DNA of 64,000 bases from Deinandra increscens subsp. villosa (lineage: Eukaryota > Streptophyta > Magnoliopsida > Asterales > Asteraceae), in NCBI GenBank assembly GCA_039602395.1, contig JBCNJP010000025.1:50859980-50923979 (forward strand). Reading direction: 5' to 3'. The translations under genes and the position numbers were made by a program. The notes beneath the pieces were generated by a model, which made no database searches, was not told where the DNA came from, and was given only the letters and a program-made list of their open reading frames with translations. This document shows, one piece after another, positions 57,384 to 64,000 of the stretch. Every line of letters starts with the position of its first letter. The first letter of the stretch is position 1.

Positions 57384-60300
57384 TTAAATCATACCTTGAG
57401 TATTCGCGAACGTTTGCTCAAACAAGTGAGGATACTTTTTCTTCATTTGATCCTCTCGTTCCCATGTATATTCAGGTCCACGCTTTGAGTTCCATCGGAC
57501 CTTGACGATCGGAATCTTGCTACGTTTGAGGTCTTTCTCCTCGCGTCCCATGATTTCTACCGGTTGCTCGATAAATCTCAGATGTTCGTCGATTTCCAAT
57601 TCCTCCAAAGGAATTATTTCAGTGTCTTCAGCCAGACATTTCTTCAGGTTCTAGACGTGAAACACGTTGTGGACTCCGTCGAGTTCTGCAGGGAGTCGTA
57701 ATCGGTAGGCCACCGGGCCTACTTCCCCAATAATTTCAAACGGACCAATATAACGAGGATTCAGTTTTCCACGCTTTCCGAAGCATATCACTCCTTTCCA
57801 GGGAGATACCTTCAACAGTACTTTATCGCCTACTTCGAACTTCAAAGGTTTACGGCGTTTGTCGGCATAGCTCTTTTGCCTATCACGTGCTGCGGCTATC
57901 CGCTTTCTGATTTGAATAATTCGTTCCGTTGTATCATGAATGATTTCTGGTCCAGTGAGTCCTTTCTCACCTGTTTCGGCCCAACACACGGGCGATCTAC
58001 ATTTTCTGCCATAAAGAGCTTCAAAAGGTGCTGCACCAATGCTCGTATGATAACTGTTGTTGTACAAGAACTCCACCAACGGAAGATGAGCCTCCCAGTC
58101 TTTACCGAAGTCGAGAACGCAAGCTCGGAGCATGTCTTCTAAAGTCTGAATAGTTTGTTCCGTCTGACCATCGGTCTGCGGGTGATAAGCTATACTCATA
58201 TCCAGTCTGGTTCCCAGTGCTTCTTGCATAGATTGCCACAATCCGGAAGTAAATCGAGGATCTCGTTCGGAGATAATGGTCTTAGGCACTCCATGACGTG
58301 CCACAATTCGGTCAATGTACAGCTTAGTTAACTTATCCATGTTATCATTTTCCCTCATTGGAATAAAGTGTGCAGATTTGGTTAGACGATCAATGATAAC
58401 CCAAATCGCATCCGGTCTATTCGATCGATGTGGTAGTCCTGTTACGAAATCCATGGAGATATCCTCCCATTTCCATTCTGGGATCTTTGGTTGCTGCAGT
58501 AATCCAGAAGGCTTTTGGTACTCGATCTTAACTCTTGAGCACGTTAAACACTTAGCCACATATCGCGCAATGTCAGCTTTCATGTTCGGCCACCAATACA
58601 AGTTCTTCAAATCTTGGTACATTTTATCCGATCCAGGGTGCACCGAATACCTTGACTTGTGAGCCTCATCCATCACGAGCTCTCAGAGATTTCCCAGTAA
58701 ACGAACCCAAATTCTGTCATTGTAGTATCTGAGTCCGTCGGACTTAATTTCGGAGTTACCATCCACCCCTCGCAGTGCTTCAGCTGCGAAATTTTCTTCT
58801 TTTAAAGCTTCTCGTTGGGCATCGCGGATCCGATCCGGCAATCCCGTGTGAATGGTAAGTTGCAGCGCTCGTACTCGTCGAGGCTTTTCATGCTCCTTTC
58901 TGCTTAAGGCATCAGCCACGACATTGGCTTTTCCCGGGTGATACTTGATTGCTAAGTCATAGTCGTTTAGTAGCTCGACCCACCGTCGTTGTCGCATGTT
59001 GAAATCCTTCTGATCAAAGATGTGTTGTAAGCTTTTATGGTCGGTAAATATTGTGCACTTTGTTTCGTAGAGGTAATGTCTCCAAATCTTGAGTGCATGA
59101 ACAACGGCTCCTAATTCCAAATCATGCGTTGTATAATTCTTCTCAGTGTCCTTCAGTTGCCTGGACCCATAGGCAATCACTTTGTCCCGTTGCATCAACA
59201 CGCAACCGAGTCCTTGGATGGATGCATCACAGTAAACTACAAAGTCGTCAACCCCATCGGGTAACGCGAGAATCGGAGCTGAACATAACATATCTTTAAG
59301 AGTTTGAAACGCGTGTTCTTCTTTTTCACCCCATCTATATTGCACTCCTTTGTGCGTCAAAGCCGTCAAGGGTTGAGCCAATTGCGAGAAACCCTTGATG
59401 AATCTTCGGTAATATCCGGCTAGTCCCAAAAATTGTCGGATTTCGGTCGGCGCTCTAGGAGTAGACCAATTCTTGATAGCTTCCACTTTAGCTGGGTCGA
59501 CATGAATTCCATTCTGATCAACAATGTGTCCAAGAAACTGGACTTCACGAATCCAAAAATCGCACTTTGAAAACTTAGCGTAAAGCTGTTCCTTGCGGAG
59601 TAATTCCAAGATAAGTCGTAGGTGTCTCTCGTGTTCTTACTTTGTCTTGGAGTAGATTAAGATATCGTCGATGAAAACTATCACAAACTGATCGAGGTAC
59701 GGCTTGCACACTCGATTCATCAGATCCATAAATACCGCAGGTGCATTGGTTAGCCCAAACGGCATAACCAGGAACTCGTAATGACCATATCGAGTCCTAA
59801 AAGCAGTCTTAGAAATATCTTCATTGCGAACAAGAAGTTGGTGATATCCAGACCGTAGATCAATCTTTGAGAAGTAACTTGAACCCTGTAGCTGGTCGAA
59901 GAGATCGTCGATTCGAGGAAGTGGATACCGATTCTTGATTGTAACCTTGTTAAGCTCTCAGTAGTCAATACACATTCGGAACGTTCCATCTTTCTTCTTA
60001 ACAAACAATACCGGTGCTCCCCATGGAGACGAACTTGGACGTATAAATCCTTTGTCGAGTAGCTCTTGAAGTTGTGCGGAGAGTTCGTTGAGTTCACTTA
60101 CCGCCAAACGGTAAGGTGCGCGTGCAATCGGAGCGGCTCCAGGAGCTAAGTCGATTCCAAACTCTACTTGTCGAAATGGAGGTAAACCAGGTAGATCATC
60201 AGGAAATACATCTTGGAAGTCGCGGACTATCGGGTAGTCGTCGATTCTACGCTCGGCAAGTGTCGTGTCGGTGACGTTTGCAAGGATCGCGAAGTGACCT

Positions 60301-62141
60301 TTACGAAGGCACTTTTGAGCTTTAAGAAACGAAATAATACCGGTGACTGTCCCACCTTTTTCACCTTGAACCGTTAACACCTCGCCTTCTTTGAGTGGGA
60401 TTCGAACCACTTTTTCTTCACATAAAATTTCAGCTCGGTTTTCAGATAACCAATCCATTCCTACTATGACGTCAAAACTACCAATCGGGAAAGGCATAAG
60501 ATCGATTCCTAACGTATGGCCAGCTAGTTCTAACTTACAGTCCTTAACTATTTGAGTCGTATCATGAAGTTTACCATTTGCTAGCTCTACCACATACTTA
60601 GCATCTAAGGCAATTGGTTTAGCATTAATCAACTTAGCAAATTTAGTGGAAATAAAACTTCTTTCAGCAACAGAATCAAACAATACAGTAGCGAAGAAAC
60701 CATTTAAGATGAATTTACCGTTAATCACATTGGCATCGTTGCGAGCTTCTCCTTGACCCATGACGAAAGCTCTTCCTCTGCCATTTCCACCATTTCCGTT
60801 TCCACCATTACCATTCCCACCGTTACCATTTCCGTTGCCCTGGTTTCCATCGTTGCCATTGTTACCATTCCCTTGTCTGCGCAATTGCGGGCAATCTTTC
60901 CTTATGTGGCCTTGCACACCACATTCATAACAGCCACGGGCTCCGCCATTTTTGTTGTTCTGATTGTTTCCTTGCCCGTTGCGGTTGTTTCCGTTTCCCC
61001 TGTTGTTGTTATTTCCTCCTTGATTCTGACCGTTGTTGTTCAACTTTTGCAAGTTGGTCCAGCAGTTGTTGGCTTCATGCCCCAGTTTACCACACCTTCC
61101 ACATTCCAGGCCCTTGCTACACATGCCATTGTGGTGTTTCCCGCACTTGTTACAATACGGGGCTTTACCCTTGTAGTTTCCATTCCCACCTTGGCGATTG
61201 TTACTCCCACTGTTGCTGCCATTGTTGAAATTGGACCTTGTGTTGTCAGATCGCTTGTTCTGATATTGGGAGTTAGAGGATCTCCCAGATTGATTCCCGA
61301 CAGTTTGATTGTTCACAGAAGTTGCTGGAGCTTCTTCTTCAGCCTTACGCTTGCCACTTAAGGCAGTCTTTACAGTGATCTTTGCGGGTAGAGTACCCCT
61401 CTCAATCTCCTGATCAGTTAACTTATGAGCCAGACGGATGGCTTGTTTCACGGTTGTTGGATTGCTGGCTTTCACCAAGCTCTTGATTTGGGGTGCGAGA
61501 CCCTCCAGATAACGCTCAATGCGCTTAAATTCAGCATCAACCATTGTCGGACATAGCACCGCGTACTCGTGGTAATGCGCAGTGTATTCCTCAATTTCAG
61601 ATCCAGACATCTTGGAGTTCAGAAATTCTCCTTCCAACTTCTTGACTTGATCTCGAGGGCAGTACTCCTCCATAATCAGTTCCTTGAATGCTTCCCAATC
61701 CATGTTGTTAGCCGCATTTACCCCAATCATCTGAATTTCAGCGTTCCACCAGGAGAGAGCAGCTCCCTCGAAAGTACCAGTCGCAAATTTCACCTTGCTC
61801 TCAGCAGGGCAGTTACACATAGAGAAGACCTTCTCAGACTTCTCGATCCACCTGAGGAGTCCCACCGCTCCTTCCTCGCCAGAAAATGTCATTGGCTTAC
61901 AATCCATGAAGGACTTAAACGTGCAGTGATGGTGGTTTCCTGATGCAATAATACTTCGGGTTTTCAGTTTAAACAGGTCAAAATACAATTGCTTTGTGCC
62001 TTAACCGGCATAATAATTACCCTGAGCGGCGTACGCAGCTTGGACGGCTGCCACATCGGCTTGCACGTGTTCGTTAATCATAGCTTGTAGTTGTGCAGGT
62101 GTCATGTTAATGTTGCTCCTTCCGTGTCCTCTTCCAGACAT
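57384..62141 (-). pseudogene. gag-pol: Gag-Pol polyprotein of Tekay-like Gypsy element L
   Basis: A single 1586-codon frame runs from the ATG at 62141 (MSGRGHGRSNINM) to 57384, interrupted only by stops at 62001, 59958, 59637, 58683 and 57651. Gag (~62000-61350) is followed by three zinc knuckles (CNKCGKHHNGMC, CGRCGKLGHEANNC, CYECGVQGHIRKDC) and an Asn/Gly-rich linker. Protease reads FDSVAERSF, with Val where the catalytic DSG has Gly. RT has FIDDILIYSK. RNase H has YCDAS, TDHKSLQ and ADALSRK. Integrase has DFVTGLP, ISERDPRF (Glu for the usual Asp) and HPQTDGQTE. A chromodomain-like end follows (IPIVKVRWNSKRGPEYTWE). The layout fits Tekay/Del chromoviruses. Stops and two altered catalytic sites indicate an inactive copy. 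Confidence 0.92.
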
Positions 62142-62688
62142 CTTGCTGGACAGTTAAAGTAGCCAGTGTTCAGTCACAGTTATACTTTATACATATCCCA
62201 TAATATGTATATCAACAGTTCCCCGTTATCCCACTATTAGTCCAGAAAAATTTTCGTGCAAAATCGAGGCGTCGTCGAAGAACGTCGTAAGTCGTAAGTA
62301 GTTATCGTCGAAAGTCGGCTTTCCCCATAAAAGTCACCGTCGGCGTAGTCATCGTAGTAGAAATCAGGACGTAGCGTGCAGCATCGTTTCGTTGTCGCTT
62401 TCCCCCGAAGAGTGTGCGTATTAGCGTTCGCGTTTCGTATTCGTGTGTGAAAATCTTCCTAAGGTTTTCCGTTAGACTACCTAGACACGGTCTATATATA
62501 TATTTATATAGATATATATACATATGAAGTATTTACTTACACAGCAGAGCGAGTATCCCAGGTTGGCACGTGAAAATTTTGTTTTGGGAATTTGTTGGTT
62601 CGTTTGTAACTAAGGTTTCAAGTTGCAGTTTCCAAATCGTTTTTCAAAATGATTCCAGTTCTCTGCAACTATGGCTCTGATACCAATC
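62142..62688 (-). promoter_or_regulatory. Leader and primer-binding site of element L
   Basis: The primer-binding site TGGTATCAGAGCC (complement of 62673-62685) lies three bases inside the LTR end. The leader has repeated CGTCG/GTCGTAAG words (62260-62360) and an AT microsatellite (62494-62525). No gene is seen. Confidence 0.85.
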
Positions 62689-63167
62689 TGTCACACCCCC
62701 AAATAACCACTAACGGGGTTTATACCGTTAAGGGGTGCGAACAAACCAGGACCACAACCATTAGTTACAAATACTAAACGAATCAGAGTTAAGTCCAATG
62801 TTCATAAATACAACAGTTTAAAATACGCAGCGGAATAAAAACATAAGTCTCTTAGCACTAACCACGTGCTTTAATTACAAAACATAAATTGTCGTTAAAT
62901 TCCCGAATTTAGTTTAAAATAAAAGTAAGTATCTTCTTGTGCCATGCCAACCTCCAGTGGATACTCTTCAACGATCTGCAAAAGTGAAAACCACACAAGT
63001 GTCAACCTAACGGTTGGTGAGTTCACGGTGGGCATGACATGCATTGGCCCGGTCTCATAATCGTATTCATCAACATATAAATAAGTATTAGATTTGCAAA
63101 ACATTGCCAAGTGTTGAATTACCGAATATGCACTAGTTAAGTAAAAGTTAAAGCGGTCAACCGATAT
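62689..63167 (-). mobile_element. 5' LTR of element L (3' part only, cut by P)
   Basis: These 479 bp match 48497-48963+ with a single substitution visible. At 63168 the sequence switches to the start of LTR P. Near-identity to the 3' LTR implies a young insertion. Confidence 0.9.
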
Positions 63168-64000
63168 TGTGACATCCGGGAATTTCAAGGTTAACTTCCG
63201 TTAGACCAATCCGTTAGTTACGTTATAAGTGTTAACTTAGTAACTAATGCTTAACTAGGCCGAATGCGTCCACGTCCTTTGGTTGATCACCGAACCCGCC
63301 CATATGTGCTATGTGTTCATTTATTGTTGTCATTATGTGCAATGTGATTTAAATGCATGATTTAATATTATGAATAGCATGACAAATTGTAAATCCTTGA
63401 TTACGTGAAAATTTGCCTAAGATGTGCAGCCAGCGAAACTACTGGGCGAAACTGTAGTGTCGCCCGGTAGCCAGCTAAGCTAATCAGTTAAAACGTGACC
63501 AGAGCTAGTTTCGCCTGGCCAGCGAAACTGCCAGCGAAACTAGCCTCTGATATAAATAAACTTAATAAACCCTAGTTTCTCCATTTGCCTCATTTCATCA
63601 CAAACACACACACACTCCTCTCTGGAACCTGGTCAGCCGAGAAGTCACCCAAGGACCAAGATCTCAGCCTCTAGACCATCATCTCATCTCATCTATCGAT
63701 TCTAGAATCAACCGTGAGTCCCAAAAACCTTTATTTGTGCCTTTTCTATATGTTTCTTCATAAAGCATGCCTAGATCTCTGTGATATGGTTAGATCTTCT
63801 GATATGTTGCTTAGGATTGCTAGAACTACCATAAAGTTGACAACTTTGCGTATGAAATCCAGCCATGATAGAGATTTATGCTATTTTAGCCATTTTAGGG
63901 TTTTATATGTATTTTGGGTGATTTGATGACAAAATGCATGTTTAAGGTGTTAAAGCTTGCTGATTTATGTTGGTAAATGCCTATGTATGGTAAATAATGG
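63168..64000 (+). mobile_element. LTR of a second Tekay-like element P, opposite orientation
   Basis: It begins TGTGACATCCGGGAATTTC and matches the outer half of the L LTR (57236 downward) in inverse orientation, with clear but not identical sequence. GCGAAACT motifs (63428-63545) precede a GATATAAATAA box at about 63548-63558. It runs off the window. It is inserted in the 5' LTR of L and is therefore the later event. Confidence 0.85.

Noticed and set aside
60753..61361. A 202-residue plus-strand frame rich in Val/Thr/Ile
   Set aside because: It is the antisense shadow of the zinc knuckles and Asn/Gly-rich linker of element L gag, which has clear domain motifs.
17618..62685. tRNA genes at the TGGTATCAGAGC sites
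   Set aside because: These are 12-13-nt primer-binding sites next to LTR ends; no cloverleaf is present.

Overview
This window is plant nuclear DNA made almost entirely of nested LTR retrotransposons. I recognise no single-copy host gene, tRNA, rRNA, CRISPR array or prokaryotic feature. The primer-binding sites are the plant initiator-Met type (TGGTATCAGAGC) and an Athila type (TTTTTGGCGCTG). The element mix (SIRE/Maximus-like Copia, Tekay-like, Tat and Athila Gypsy, gag-only Copia-like elements, a TRIM, a CACTA-type MITE) points to a large-genome eudicot. Asteraceae is plausible, but that is a guess from protein flavour only.

Layout, left to right. 1-1480: the 3' end of a gag-only Copia-type element (A, +). 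1481-5814: a Tat-lineage Gypsy gag and LTR (M, -), split by a solo LTR (N, TSD GGCGG), which is itself split by a 2.3-kb coding-free element (B, TSD GTTGT). 6704-9250: an Athila 5' LTR and decayed gag (+). 9270-13502: a Copia element (C, -) with gag but no visible pol. 13551-16087: LTR-like sequence with two motif arrays. 16088-16944 and 42094-46132: an old SIRE-like Copia (J, +). J is interrupted by a complete SIRE-like element (D, +, 16945-42093, TSD CATCT, LTRs 671 and 670 bp). Inside D, at 23728-38995, lie a Copia 3' half (I, -), a LTR plus tail (F, -) carrying a CACTA MITE (TSD CTA), a SIRE-like pol (E, -) carrying a very young TRIM (TSD GTTGC), an integrase scrap (G) and a Copia 3' end (H, +). 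From 46810: a Copia LTR and gag (K, +), cut at 48496 by a Tekay-like Gypsy (L, -). The 2.5-kb 3' LTR of L contains a gag-only Copia element (Q, -, 49743-55939). The 5' LTR of L is cut at 63168 by a second, oppositely oriented LTR of the same family (P, +), which runs out of the window.

All the large reading frames are retroelement gag, pol or accessory frames, and nearly all carry stops or frameshifts. The least damaged are the L polyprotein (one frame, five stops), the Q gag (one stop) and the D pol. The nesting and target-site duplications give a relative insertion order.

The most unusual signal is in non-coding DNA. Several LTR families carry their own short CpG-containing motif array just upstream of the TATA box: GGTACGC in A/N/K, CCGAAC in B/Q/TRIM, TTAYCTCGG in D, GTTTCGC in L/P, and probably GGCACGGGGCGTGC and ACGATCTAGA in the 14-16 kb block. 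In B, D, K and Q the same motif reappears in the internal non-coding region of the same element. K and Q have related Gag proteins yet different motifs, so LTR and leader motifs seem to switch together. Elements A and Q also share a 3' tail with repeated hairpins and a stem-loop that shows a compensatory base-pair change.
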